64,000 nucleotides of DNA, from the NCBI GenBank assembly GCA_022820505.1, contig JAJEFK010000016.1, positions 1 through 64,000 on the forward strand. Reading direction: 5' to 3'. Position 1 is the first letter of the stretch, and the number at the start of each line of letters is the position of its first letter. The position numbers were made by a program, and so were the translations under genes. This document shows, one piece after another, positions 22,132 to 31,503 of this stretch. The DNA comes from Acidimicrobiia bacterium (GTDB lineage Bacteria; Actinomycetota; Acidimicrobiia; Acidimicrobiales; Poriferisodalaceae). The notes below the pieces were generated by a model. That model worked only from the letters and a program-made list of their open reading frames with translations, had not been told where the DNA came from and did no database searches.

Positions 22132-23289
22132 ATGAGCGGCTTGAAGGTCTCCGAGCGGGCGGACATTGCGCCGTTCTTTGTGATGGAGATGATGCGGGCT
22201 GCCGCCGACCGGGAAGCTGCCGGCGGCGATGTGGTGCACATGGAGGTCGGCCAGCCATCCACTCCCGCGCCGGCCGGGGCGCGCGCTGCTGCCAAGGCGG
22301 CCATCGACAACGACGTGCTGGGTTACACGTCGGCCGTGGGTATCGAACCGTTGCGCACGAGGCTGGTCCAGCACTACGCCGACTGGTACGGCCACGACAC
22401 CGACCCGGGCCGCATCGTCGTTACCCAAGGTGCCAGCGGGGCGTTCACGCTCGCGTTCCTGGCGTGCTTCGAGGCCGGCGACCGGGTGGCGGTGACTGCG
22501 CCCGGATATCCCTGCTACCGCAACACGCTCGAAGCGCTGGATATCGAGGTCGTCGAGATTGCCGTCACACCCGAGTCCGGCTTCCGGCTGAGCGCAGACA
22601 TGGTGACGAACGCCGGCGCACTCGACGGGCTGGTCGTCGCCAGTCCCGCCAACCCCACCGGCACCATGCTCATGGCAGACGAACTGGGCCGGCTAGCTCG
22701 CTGGTGCCATGACGCCGGTGTGCGGCTGATCTCCGATGAGATCTACCACGGCATCGCCTACGGAACCGAAGCCGCCACCGCTGCGGCGCACAGCCCGAGC
22801 GCGGTCGTGGTGAACAGCTTCTCCAAGTACTTCTCGATGACCGGTTGGCGGTTGGGCTGGCTGGTGCTGCCGCCCGATCTGGTCTCACCCGTCGAGCGCC
22901 TCGCCCAGAACGCCACCATCGCCGCTGCCACGGTGAGCCAGCACGCCGCACTCGGCGCCTTCGACAGCATCGACGAGCTGGAATCCAACGTCGCCCGCTA
23001 CCGGGCGAACCGCCAGATCCTGCTCGACGGCCTGCCCGCAGCAGGCATCGATCGCATCGCCCCACCTGACGGGGCGTTCTACATCTATGCCAACGTCGAT
23101 CACCTCACCGACGACAGCGCTGAGCTGGCCGCGACCTGGCTCGCGGAACTCGGCATCGCCACCACGCCCGGCATCGACTTCGACCCTGCAGAGGGACATC
23201 GCTACATCCGGTTCTCGTTCGCAGGCAGCAACGACGACATGATCCAGACCGTCGAACGCCTCACCGCGTGGGCCAAGCGCCCGCATTGA
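22132..23289 (+). CDS. PLP-dependent class I/II aminotransferase
   Basis: VEVGQPSTPAPAGAR...SPANPTGTML...ISDEIYHGIAYG...VVNSFSKYFSMTGWRLGW. Confidence 0.93.
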   Translation: MSGLKVSERADIAPFFVMEMMRAAADREAAGGDVVHMEVGQPSTPAPAGARAAAKAAIDNDVLGYTSAVGIEPLRTRLVQHYADWYGHDTDPGRIVVTQGASGAFTLAFLACFEAGDRVAVTAPGYPCYRNTLEALDIEVVEIAVTPESGFRLSADMVTNAGALDGLVVASPANPTGTMLMADELGRLARWCHDAGVRLISDEIYHGIAYGTEAATAAAHSPSAVVVNSFSKYFSMTGWRLGWLVLPPDLVSPVERLAQNATIAAATVSQHAALGAFDSIDELESNVARYRANRQILLDGLPAAGIDRIAPPDGAFYIYANVDHLTDDSAELAATWLAELGIATTPGIDFDPAEGHRYIRFSFAGSNDDMIQTVERLTAWAKRPH

Positions 23290-23333
23290 GCCTCTCGGGC
23301 GCAACCCAAGTCCCACCACTAGCGTCGCTGCTC

Positions 23334-24128
23334 ATGGAATCGGCAGAACTGGAAACGCTCATCATCGACGCGGCCGACAACGGCGTGGTCACGATCACGA
23401 TGAACCGGCCCAAGCGACTCAACGCCGCGAGCCCCCAGATGTTCACCGAGCTGCGCGAGACGTGGAACGAGATCGGCGGCGATCCCGCGGTGCGCTGCGT
23501 GGTGATGACCGGCGCCGGCGACGCCTTCTGCAGTGGCGCCGACCTGGCCGCCGATGACGGCGACGGCCCGCGCAGGCATGCGCTGCAGGGGCTGAACGTG
23601 ATCCACCCGACCGTGTCGGCGCTGTACTCGATCATGGTGCCGGTCATCGCCAAGGTGAACGGGGTGGCAGCCGGCGCCGGCATGAACCTCGCCCTCGCCT
23701 GCGACCTGATCGTGGCCTCCGACCAGGCTCGCTTCAGCGAGATCTTCGCCCGTCGCGGCCTGTCAGTCGACTTCGGCGGCACCTGGATCCTGCCCCGGCT
23801 CATCGGCCTGCACCGCGCCAAGGAGCTGGCGTTCTTCGCGGACGTCATCGATGCCAAGCAGGCCGAAGACTTCGGCATCGTCAACAAGGTGGTGCCCCAC
23901 GGCGAGCTCGACGCATTTGTGGACGACTGGGCCGACCGCCTCGCTGCCGGGCCGCCCATCGCCGTCGCCATGACCAAGCGCCTGCTCACCCTCAACGCCT
24001 CGGCCGACTTCGCCACCGCACTGGAGGGCGAGGGCATGGCTCAGTCGCTCAACTTCACTACCGAGGACACCAAGGAAGCCGTCCAGGCATTCCTCGAGAA
24101 GCGTCCGCCCACCTTCACCGGCCGGTAA
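23334..24128 (+). CDS. enoyl-CoA hydratase/isomerase (crotonase)
   Basis: VVTITMNRPKRLNAASPQMF...VVMTGAGDAFCSGADLA...GVAAGAGMNLALACDLIVAS. Confidence 0.93.
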   Translation: MESAELETLIIDAADNGVVTITMNRPKRLNAASPQMFTELRETWNEIGGDPAVRCVVMTGAGDAFCSGADLAADDGDGPRRHALQGLNVIHPTVSALYSIMVPVIAKVNGVAAGAGMNLALACDLIVASDQARFSEIFARRGLSVDFGGTWILPRLIGLHRAKELAFFADVIDAKQAEDFGIVNKVVPHGELDAFVDDWADRLAAGPPIAVAMTKRLLTLNASADFATALEGEGMAQSLNFTTEDTKEAVQAFLEKRPPTFTGR

Positions 24129-24150
24129 CTGCCGGCGGCGCAGCGGTGCG

Positions 24151-25353
24151 TCAGGCGACTGCGGCTCGGGACTCTGCCCAGGTCTTGCCGGATTCCACGT
24201 CGACGTCGTGGGGCAGGCCCAGCACCCGCTCGGCGATGATGTTGCGCTGCACCTCCGAGGTGCCGCCGCCGATGGTGAGTGCAGGGCTGAACAGGTAGCC
24301 GCCGTGCCAGCCGTTCCAGCCCTCCACCACGGCTTGGGTCTTGGGGAACTCCGGCGATGTGCCCAGCGGCCCCGTGTTCGCCAGCAGTCCATGGGCGCCT
24401 GCCAGATCCTTGGCCAGCGTCATGACGTGCTGGCCGTGATCGTCGGCCAGCGCCTTGCGCACACTGGCCTCGGGGCCGGGCTGGCGGCCGTGCAGGCGGG
24501 CGCTCAGTGTTCGCAGCCGGATGAGCCGCAGCACCTCGCCCTCGATGTGCAGGCGTGCGGCCCGGTCGCGCATCACCGGATCTGACACGCCCCCGGCAGA
24601 CCGCACCACGTCGAGCAGGTCGGCAGCGCTCGGTCCGCTGCCCCACAGCGCCCCTTCGCCCGACAGCGACACCCGCTCGTTGCCCAGCGTGATCTTGGCC
24701 AGTCGCCAACCGTCGTTCTCGTCGCCGATGCGGTTCTCCACCGGCAGCTCCATGTCGGTGAAGAACGTCTGGTTGAACGAGTAGGCCGTGGTCATGTCGA
24801 TGATCGGGCGCAACTCGAGGCCGGGTGTGTCCATCGGGCAGATGAAGTAGGACACGCCGCGGTGCTTGGGCACATCGGGATCGGTGCGGGCGATGAGAAT
24901 GCCGAACTTGCTTCGATGCGCTCCTGAGGACCAGATCTTCGAGCCGTTCACGATGTACCGCTCGCCGTCGCGCACCGCCCGGGTAGCCAGGTTGGCCAAG
25001 TCCGAGCCGCTGTCGGGCTCGGAGAACAGCTGGCACCACACCTCCTCGCCGGTGAGGATCGGCCACAAGTAGCGCTCTTTCTGGGCGTCAGTGCCGCCGG
25101 CGATGATCGTCGGGCCCGCCCAGCCCAAGCCGATGCCGCCAGCCAGCCGCTTCACGCCGGCCGCGGCCAACTCCTCGTCGATCAACAGCTGGCTGATGGG
25201 GTCGGCGTCGAGGCCGTATGGCTTCGGCCAGTGCGGTGCCACGTATCCGGCGTGTGCCAGCGCCTCCTGGCTCGGATTGCCGTCGTGGTCGTCGAGCCAG
25301 TCGCGCACGGCGACGCGGCGAGGATCGTCATGGTCCGGCCAGTCGAAATCCAT
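24151..25353 (-). CDS. acyl-CoA dehydrogenase
   Basis: EEVWCQLFSEPDSGSDLANLATRAVRDGERYIVNGSKIWSSGAH...LTIGGGTSEVQRNIIAERVLGLP. Confidence 0.94.
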   Translation of the reverse strand: MDFDWPDHDDPRRVAVRDWLDDHDGNPSQEALAHAGYVAPHWPKPYGLDADPISQLLIDEELAAAGVKRLAGGIGLGWAGPTIIAGGTDAQKERYLWPILTGEEVWCQLFSEPDSGSDLANLATRAVRDGERYIVNGSKIWSSGAHRSKFGILIARTDPDVPKHRGVSYFICPMDTPGLELRPIIDMTTAYSFNQTFFTDMELPVENRIGDENDGWRLAKITLGNERVSLSGEGALWGSGPSAADLLDVVRSAGGVSDPVMRDRAARLHIEGEVLRLIRLRTLSARLHGRQPGPEASVRKALADDHGQHVMTLAKDLAGAHGLLANTGPLGTSPEFPKTQAVVEGWNGWHGGYLFSPALTIGGGTSEVQRNIIAERVLGLPHDVDVESGKTWAESRAAVA

Positions 25354-25387
25354 GTGCGGACCCTAGTGGGGTGCCCTCAGACGCGAA

Positions 25388-25417
25388 CAGGCCCCCGCTC
25401 GACCGAGCAGGGGCCTG
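25388..25417. terminator. strong intergenic hairpin
   Basis: CAGGCCCC-c-GCTC-gacc-GAGC-a-GGGGCCTG; between P1-type peptidase stop and acyl-CoA dehydrogenase start (same strand); no U-tract. Confidence 0.6.
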
Positions 25418-25660
25418 CTGCTACCCGAAGATCGTGTTCGCGCATCCGCCGGTTGGCGGGGCAGCGGCCGCGTGAGGACCAGCACGCGGATCTTGTGGGG
25501 TTCGGTGGTCCGGGTTGGAGTCGCCACCTGATGGAGACGTCCCCTTCTCGGAAGCGGGTCGCCTCAGCGCCCGGCCACCTCCAGAGTCCTGTTGCGTTTC
25601 GGCATTGCTTGGACCACCCCCTTTCTCTGGTGCAACCAGATTGCCACAGTCACGGCCGGA

Positions 25661-26581
25661 TCAGGGAACGAATTCCGATCGGATCGCTCGGGCGACGGCC
25701 GCAGCACCCAGCGTCGCCACCAGATCCGGCTGCGTGTCGACCTCGCCTGTGGCGAGCAGGAACAACGCGTCGCCGTCGAAGTTCGTGTGCGGGGGCTCGA
25801 TCGCCCTGGCGATCCCCGTGTGTGCCAGATCGACCGCTCGACAAGCCTCTGGCTTGGTGAGCCGGGCATTGGTGACCAGGCAGCCGATCGTCGTGTTGCC
25901 TCGCTCGGGCGATTCGGACTCCTCGTTGCCGCGCCCGGTAAATCCGGGAATGGCCTCGATCGCGTCATACGGGTACCGCTCTGACCCAGGCGGCGCCGAG
26001 CATCCGGCCAGCACGGTCCCGTCTGCGTCGATGACGTCGCCCAGAGCATTCACCGCCACTAGCGCGCCCACCACCACATCGCCCGAACGCTCTACCGCAG
26101 CGCCGAGCGCGCCGGGCACCGAGAAGTCCCTGCCGGCGACCTTGCCGATCGTGCAACCGCGCCCCACGCCGACCCGTCCCGTGGCGGGTTCGTCGGCACT
26201 GGCAGCCTCGCATGCAGCCCAGCCGGCAGCCGCGGTGGGGCGCTCACTGTCCGGGGACTGGATGTCGTACACGACGGCCGCTCCCACAACCGGCACGATG
26301 CTGTCGCGAATATCGAGTCCGCGGCCCTCGCTGGCGCACCAGCGCACGACTCCGTCAGCCGCAGAAAGGCCGAAGACGCTGTTGCCGCATAGCACGACCC
26401 CGTGGCACTCCACGCCCCCACCCGTCGAACTCAGCGCAGCGGCCTCGCGAGTCCCGGGTGCACCGCCGCGTACGGCGATGGCGCCCAAGGTGCCCGGCGG
26501 CGGGAGCACCACCGTCACCCCGGTAGCTGCGTCGTCGTCAGTCCACGAGCCGACCAACACCGACGGCAGTCCCAACGCCAT
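25661..26581 (-). CDS. P1-family (S58/DmpA-like) peptidase
   Basis: GVTVVLPPPGTLGAIAVRGGAPGTREAAALSSTGGGVECHGVVLCGNSVFGLSAADGVVRW...GATVGCLVTNARL-like C-term. Confidence 0.87.
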   Translation of the reverse strand: MALGLPSVLVGSWTDDDAATGVTVVLPPPGTLGAIAVRGGAPGTREAAALSSTGGGVECHGVVLCGNSVFGLSAADGVVRWCASEGRGLDIRDSIVPVVGAAVVYDIQSPDSERPTAAAGWAACEAASADEPATGRVGVGRGCTIGKVAGRDFSVPGALGAAVERSGDVVVGALVAVNALGDVIDADGTVLAGCSAPPGSERYPYDAIEAIPGFTGRGNEESESPERGNTTIGCLVTNARLTKPEACRAVDLAHTGIARAIEPPHTNFDGDALFLLATGEVDTQPDLVATLGAAAVARAIRSEFVP

Positions 26582-26662
26582 GGCCGCGCACCCTACGCGT
26601 TGGGCTGCGCGCTGGCCGCGCCGATTCCCAGGCGCAGTCCGGCTGTGGGGAGCAACGCCGGA

Positions 26663-27616
26663 CTACTCCTCTGCGGCCCCGATCGGGGCGTCGGCGTCAC
26701 CGGAGCGCTCGCGGAACATCTCGCCCATCGCGGCAACGGCGCCGAGCACGCCGCTGGTGTCGAGCGGCAGGAAGATCTTGGTGGCCTGGCCGTTCGCAAC
26801 GCCTTGCAGCGCTTCGAGGTACTTGATGGCGATCAGGTCGTCGGTGGGATCGCCATTGTGGATCGCCAAGAACACCCGCTCGATGGCCTGGCCCTCGCCC
26901 TCGGCCACCGTGAGCTTTTGGTATTTGTCGGCATCCGCCACCCGCTTGATTGCCTCAGCCTCGCCCTCAGCCCGCAGGATCTGCGACTGCTTCACGCCCT
27001 CCGCCTGCAGGATCGCCGCACGCTTCTCGCCCTCGGCCTCGGTGACAGCAGCACGCCGGTCGCGCTCGGCCTTCATCTGGCGGTGCATGGCAGTGGTCAC
27101 ATCGGCGGGCGGCTCGATCCGCTGGATCTCCACGCGGACCACACGGGTGCCCCACTTATCGGTGGCGTCGTCGAGAATCTGCCGCAGCTTGGAGTTGATG
27201 ACCTCGCGCGACACCAGCGCGTCGTCGAGCTGCAGGTCGCCGACCACGTTTCGGAGGTTGGTCTGCGCCAGCTTCGTCACGGCGATGATGAAATTGCCGA
27301 CCGCGTACTTCAGCTTCACCGGATCGGTTGGCTCGTAGTAGATGACGGCGTCAACCGTGACCGCCACGTTGTCCTTGGTGATGACCTCCTGGGGGGGCAC
27401 GTCCACGACCTGCTCGCGCATGTCCACCTTCAAGATGCGCTGCACGAACGGGATCACGAAGCGCAGGCCCGGTTCGACCGTCATGCGGTACTTGCCCAGG
27501 AACTCGATGAGGCCCTGCTCGAACGGGCGAACAATGCGCAGGCCCTTCGCCGCGGTTACGAAAAGTGCGAGTGCGATGATTGCCAGGAGGATCACTCCGG
27601 GGCTGATGCTGTCCAT
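26663..27616 (-). CDS. SPFH/band 7 (stomatin/paraslipin-like) protein
   Basis: [71 protein letters not shown]. Confidence 0.95.
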   Translation of the reverse strand: MDSISPGVILLAIIALALFVTAAKGLRIVRPFEQGLIEFLGKYRMTVEPGLRFVIPFVQRILKVDMREQVVDVPPQEVITKDNVAVTVDAVIYYEPTDPVKLKYAVGNFIIAVTKLAQTNLRNVVGDLQLDDALVSREVINSKLRQILDDATDKWGTRVVRVEIQRIEPPADVTTAMHRQMKAERDRRAAVTEAEGEKRAAILQAEGVKQSQILRAEGEAEAIKRVADADKYQKLTVAEGEGQAIERVFLAIHNGDPTDDLIAIKYLEALQGVANGQATKIFLPLDTSGVLGAVAAMGEMFRERSGDADAPIGAAEE

Positions 27617-28254
27617 CAGTCGCTCCTTGGGGTGGCGGTCTCGTCGTCCGGGGCGGACGGCTGGTCAGTGTCGGCGTCGTCGCTGCTGCCGTCGCCGGCG
27701 TCATGGTCGGATTGCGGCTCAGGAGCATCTGGGGTCGGTGCTGCTGTAGCCGGGTCGACATGGGGCACGTAGTCGTCAGGGGGCGCCTCGACGAATTCGA
27801 CTTGCAGCTTGGTGCCGGCGAGTGCCACAACCTGCACCAGCGATCCTTCTTCGATGCGGCCCTCTTCGCAGACCGCCCGCCACTCGTCGGATTCCACGCG
27901 CACCCGGCCCGTGTTGTTCACTGGGTCGATGACCTCGACGGCGCGCCCCGACATGCCGATGTAGCGATTCGCGCCGACGGGAAGGTCGTCGGGACGGTCC
28001 TGGCGGCCCATGAAGCGGCGCAGGATGACCATGGACACCGCCGTGCCGCCGAAGAACAGCAGCCATTGGACAGCGCCGTGGAGATCCAGCCAGGCTGCTG
28101 CCGCCGCCAGCACGGCACCCAAGGCGAACGGCAGCAGGAAGAAACCAGCGGTGAAGATCTCGCCGAGGCCCATGACCATCGCCAGCGCGACCCAGACCCA
28201 TCGCCACAGTTCGTTGTCCACCCGAACCCCCGTGCATCGTCGGACGTGCTGCAA
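27616..28254 (-). CDS. NfeD-family membrane protein (start may be GTG at 28221)
   Basis: Four TM-like segments plus OB-fold tail [34 protein letters not shown]; abuts the SPFH gene (typical NfeD-stomatin pair). Confidence 0.9.
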   Translation of the reverse strand: MQHVRRCTGVRVDNELWRWVWVALAMVMGLGEIFTAGFFLLPFALGAVLAAAAAWLDLHGAVQWLLFFGGTAVSMVILRRFMGRQDRPDDLPVGANRYIGMSGRAVEVIDPVNNTGRVRVESDEWRAVCEEGRIEEGSLVQVVALAGTKLQVEFVEAPPDDYVPHVDPATAAPTPDAPEPQSDHDAGDGSSDDADTDQPSAPDDETATPRSD

Positions 28255-28285
28255 GTATGCCCCGCCCCAACAATCCCGTTGCCGC

Positions 28286-28318
28286 GTCAGCAGGCGCGCT
28301 GCTCTCTCAGCGGCGCTG
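28286..28318. repeat. 33-bp direct repeat, copy A (downstream duplicate of fpg 3' end)
   Basis: gtcagcaggcgcgctgctctctcagcggcgctg, identical to 28347-28379. Confidence 0.95.
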
Positions 28319-28346
28319 CAGTGCTTGCTGATGTTGCCCGCGGGAT

Positions 28347-28379
28347 GTCAGCAGGCGCGCTGCTCTCTCAGCGGCGCTG
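28347..28379. repeat. 33-bp direct repeat, copy B (includes fpg stop codon and last codons)
   Basis: Identical to 28286-28318, offset 61 bp. Confidence 0.95.
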
Positions 28380-29252
28380 ACACTGGGGGCACCAGGTGCT
28401 GGAGCGTTGGTCGAGCACGCGGCGCCGTAACTCGGTGCCGCAGCGCACGCACGGCTCGCCAGCGCGGCCGTAGCAGACGAAGTACTTCTGGTTGTCGCCT
28501 GCACCTTCGAGGCTGTAGTAGTCGCGCAGCGTGCTGCCGCCCCGTTCGATGCTGGCGACCAGCACATCTCGCAGCGCTGCCAGCAACCGTTCGGCTCGCG
28601 GTTTTGAGATCGCCCGGGCCGACGGGTTGATGCAGGCCAGGAACAGCGCCTCGTCGGCATAGATGTTGCCGATGCCGGCAACCAGCCGCTGGCTCAGCAG
28701 CTGGGTTTTGATGCGCTGGCTGGACCGCCTGCTGGCACGCCAGAACGTGGCTGCGTCCAAGCCTTCCTCCAGCGGCTCGGGGCCCATGGCAGCAAGCGTG
28801 GGCAGTTCCCGGTAGTCGCCCCGGTCGCAGACGGCGATGCGGCCGAACCGGCGCACATCGTGGAAGCACAGCGTCTGACCGTTGTCGAGACGCCACCACG
28901 CCCGCACATACGGGTCGGCAGCGCCGACTGCGTCCGGCGCCATGACTTCCGCCGCTGGTCCGTCAGTCGGGTGAGCAGGCAGCACGGCGCCGCGCACTGC
29001 GTCAGCGTCGGCTGCTCCGGCGAAGCACAGCCGGCCGGTCATGCCGAGATGCACGATCAGCTCGCGCCCGCAGTCCAGTTCGCCGATCAGATACTTGCCG
29101 CGCCGACGCAGCACCTCGATCTCGCTGCCCACCGCATCCGGTCCGGACGCGAACTTGTGCGACGGGTAGGCCCATGCGTCGGTGATACGACGTCCGATCA
29201 GCGGCCCGGCCAACTGACGCCGGACCACCTCGACCTCCGGCAGCTCAGGCAT
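28368..29252 (-). CDS. mutM: formamidopyrimidine-DNA glycosylase
   Basis: MPELPEVEVVRRQLAGPLIGRRI start and C-terminal zinc finger CYGRAGEPCVRCGTELRRRVLDQRSSTWCPQCQRR. Confidence 0.97.
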   Translation of the reverse strand: MPELPEVEVVRRQLAGPLIGRRITDAWAYPSHKFASGPDAVGSEIEVLRRRGKYLIGELDCGRELIVHLGMTGRLCFAGAADADAVRGAVLPAHPTDGPAAEVMAPDAVGAADPYVRAWWRLDNGQTLCFHDVRRFGRIAVCDRGDYRELPTLAAMGPEPLEEGLDAATFWRASRRSSQRIKTQLLSQRLVAGIGNIYADEALFLACINPSARAISKPRAERLLAALRDVLVASIERGGSTLRDYYSLEGAGDNQKYFVCYGRAGEPCVRCGTELRRRVLDQRSSTWCPQCQRR

Positions 29253-29324
29253 CGTTGTGGCGCCAGCGACCAAGGGACACGGTGCGCATCCGCGACGGGC
29301 AGTTCCGGGCTGCGCGGATCGGGC

Positions 29325-30128
29325 CTACCGGAACTTCGGCGGGCGCTTCTCCAAGAACGCAGCCACGGCCTCGCGGTGATCGTCGGATGCACGAGCGATG
29401 TTCAGCGCCTCCAGCTCACGACGCTGCACCGCACCCAGATCGGTGTCGGATCCGTTGGCGGAAAGCAACTGCTTGGTGAGCTGCAGCATGGTGGGCGGGT
29501 TCTCGGCATAGCTGCTCGCGCGTGCGAGGGCCGCTTCGAGCACGTCGCCGTCGGTGACGTCGTCGACGAGGCCCATCTCGCCCGCTTCGTCGCCCGTGAC
29601 AATCCGGCCGGACAGCGCGAGGTCCGACGCTGCGCCCCAGCCGCAGCGCTGGATGAGGATGTGCGACGAGGCCAGCTCCGGCGTGACGCCCATCTTCACG
29701 AAGCGGCACGACAGCTTGGCCTCGCTGTGGGCAATGAGGAAGTCCATCGACAGGATCATGGTGAGGCCGACGCCGATCGAGGCGCCGTTGATGGCCGCCA
29801 CCATGGGCTTGGAGCTGCGAACGAGCTCGACCCAGTCGTCTGCGGCGGAGTCATCGTGGGCCGCCGCTTCGCCCACGCTGCTGCCCGCTTCGTCGGCGGC
29901 GTCGATGCGGGCCGCGAAGACCTCGGCAATGTCGGCGCCTGCGCAGAATCCGCGACCGGCACCAGTGATGACGAACGCCCCGATCGACGGATCGTCGTTG
30001 CCGGCCCGCACCGCGTGCGTCAGCTCCGACTGCATGCGCGGCGTCCACGCGTTCAGCTTCTCCGGCCGGTTCAGCGTCAGCACCCGCACGTCGTCGCGGT
30101 CGGTCACGGTGATCTGCTCGTACTCCAT
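29325..30128 (-). CDS. enoyl-CoA hydratase/isomerase
   Basis: VRVLTLNRPEKLNAWTPRMQ...FVITGAGRGFCAGADIAEVFAA...AAINGASIGVGLTMILSMDFLIAHS. Confidence 0.93.
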   Translation of the reverse strand: MEYEQITVTDRDDVRVLTLNRPEKLNAWTPRMQSELTHAVRAGNDDPSIGAFVITGAGRGFCAGADIAEVFAARIDAADEAGSSVGEAAAHDDSAADDWVELVRSSKPMVAAINGASIGVGLTMILSMDFLIAHSEAKLSCRFVKMGVTPELASSHILIQRCGWGAASDLALSGRIVTGDEAGEMGLVDDVTDGDVLEAALARASSYAENPPTMLQLTKQLLSANGSDTDLGAVQRRELEALNIARASDDHREAVAAFLEKRPPKFR

Positions 30129-30216
30129 CTCGATGCTCCCAAGTTCGCAGGATCGGGCTACAGCATGGCCGCTGAGCGCGCAGCAGTGCTCATGCGGCGA
30201 TCAGTGATCGATGCGG

Positions 30217-30235
30217 GCTGGCTCACGCAGCCAGC
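30217..30235. repeat. inverted repeat/hairpin GCTGGCT-CACGC-AGCCAGC
   Basis: Read directly; same CACGC loop as 30248-30270. Confidence 0.85.
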
Positions 30236-30247
30236 TGTGCTCAATGC

Positions 30248-30270
30248 GGCATCGCTCACGCAGCGATGCC
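30248..30270. repeat. inverted repeat/hairpin GGCATCGCT-CACGC-AGCGATGCC spanning the nuclease stop codon
   Basis: 9-bp perfect arms, 5-nt loop, read directly. Confidence 0.88.
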
Positions 30271-31218
30271 CGTTCTCCGCTGGTGCTCGAGTTGGCCTTC
30301 GGGACAGTCGTCGCGATAGGGACACCAGCTGCACAACGGGCCCGGGGTGGGATCGAAGCATCCCGTTGCAGCGGCCTCAGCGATCCGACCCCACGTGTCG
30401 CAATGTTCGCCGACCGCCGCGGAGACAGCGTCGGCGTCGAATGGGCGGGCGATCTCGGTGGGCCGGCGATCCTTGCGGCCAGCACCCGTCTCGCCCAGGT
30501 ACAGCAGCCGCACCTCGCTCACATCGTCGCCGACCGATTCCAGCGCAGCTGCATACAGCCAGACCTGCGACAGGCGGCTGTCCACAAAGCGCTGCGAGGG
30601 CGGGCGCCCGGTCTTGTAGTCGGTGACGCGCAGACCTTCGGGCACCCGGTCGACGAGATCCACGATGCCCCGGAACGGCACACCCTCCAGCGACGTGTGT
30701 ACATCTCGCTCGCGATCCACCACATCGACCTCGGCGGGATCCACCAGCTGGAAGTACCCCTCGACGTCGGTCCACGCGTTCCATCGAAAGGCCCGTTCCT
30801 GGGCTTCAGGCAACTCCAGCGCCACGAAATCGGGATTCTCCGCTAGCTGCGGCCACAGATCCCGGCAGATGGCACGGGCCCGCTCGAGCGTGCGCTGCGC
30901 GGGCGCGACCGCGAGCAGCTCCTCCAGCACGTGATGCACGAACGTGCCACGCAGCGCCGGCTCTCCGGGAGGGTCCGGCAGCTTGTCGACGTAGCGGAAC
31001 TTCCAGCGCCGCGCGCACTGCCGGAACGTGGACGCGCCCGAAGGACTCAGGCTCCGCGGAAGCTCGACCTCTAGCGCGTCGTCGACAGCGACGCTGCCGG
31101 TGCGGGGTTCCACGTTCACAGCGTGGCCCATCCGGTCACCGGGTACGTGGATGGTTTTCTCTAGCGACGGCGCCAGCGGCGCCACAGCCACCACGCCACG
31201 ACTGCGGCAATCAGCCAT
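30256..31218 (-). CDS. RecB-like PD-(D/E)xK exonuclease family protein
   Basis: LSPSGASTFRQCARRWKFRYVDKLPDPPGEPALRGTFVHHVLEELL...LRVTDYKTGRPP...CSWCPYRDDCPEGQ. Confidence 0.9.
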   Translation of the reverse strand: MADCRSRGVVAVAPLAPSLEKTIHVPGDRMGHAVNVEPRTGSVAVDDALEVELPRSLSPSGASTFRQCARRWKFRYVDKLPDPPGEPALRGTFVHHVLEELLAVAPAQRTLERARAICRDLWPQLAENPDFVALELPEAQERAFRWNAWTDVEGYFQLVDPAEVDVVDRERDVHTSLEGVPFRGIVDLVDRVPEGLRVTDYKTGRPPSQRFVDSRLSQVWLYAAALESVGDDVSEVRLLYLGETGAGRKDRRPTEIARPFDADAVSAAVGEHCDTWGRIAEAAATGCFDPTPGPLCSWCPYRDDCPEGQLEHQRRTGIAA

Positions 31219-31457
31219 CCAACCGCGACCGCACCGCCGAACGCTGCGAGCAGGCGCCGGTCGACCGGCTCGGCTTGGCGCGGCAGGAGGTGCGATGCGG
31301 GCGCGGGCGCCGGATCGGCATCGGTGTCGGCGACCGGAGCATCTGCGGCGGACGATGCGGCTGATGTCTCAGAACCCTCAGCCGCAGGCAGATCGCCTGG
31401 AAGCGCGGCCGTGCCGTCGACGCTCGGCCGTGGTCGGTTCGGGTCGTAATCTGCCAT
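31161..31457 (-). CDS. small single-pass membrane protein
   Basis: MADYDPNRPRPSVDG... low-complexity acidic/Ala-Pro region, then LLAAFGGAVAVGWLIAAVVAWWLWRRWRRR; upstream of the RecB-like gene. Confidence 0.65.
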   Translation of the reverse strand: MADYDPNRPRPSVDGTAALPGDLPAAEGSETSAASSAADAPVADTDADPAPAPASHLLPRQAEPVDRRLLAAFGGAVAVGWLIAAVVAWWLWRRWRRR

Positions 31458-31503
31458 GGTCACACCCTGCAGCGACAAGCAATCCGAGCGTACCGCCGAC
31501 CCG

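Noticed and set aside
25515-27338. 607-aa + strand ORF across P1 peptidase and SPFH genes
   Set aside because: Spans two well-supported opposite-strand genes; Ser/Thr/Pro/Ala-biased composition typical of a shadow frame.
28286-28379. CRISPR-like array
   Set aside because: Only two 33-bp copies, one of which is coding; no third unit and no cas genes nearby.
28860-30626. 588-aa + strand ORF across mutM, enoyl-CoA hydratase and nuclease
   Set aside because: Shadow ORF covering three genes and the hairpin region; no coherent domain.
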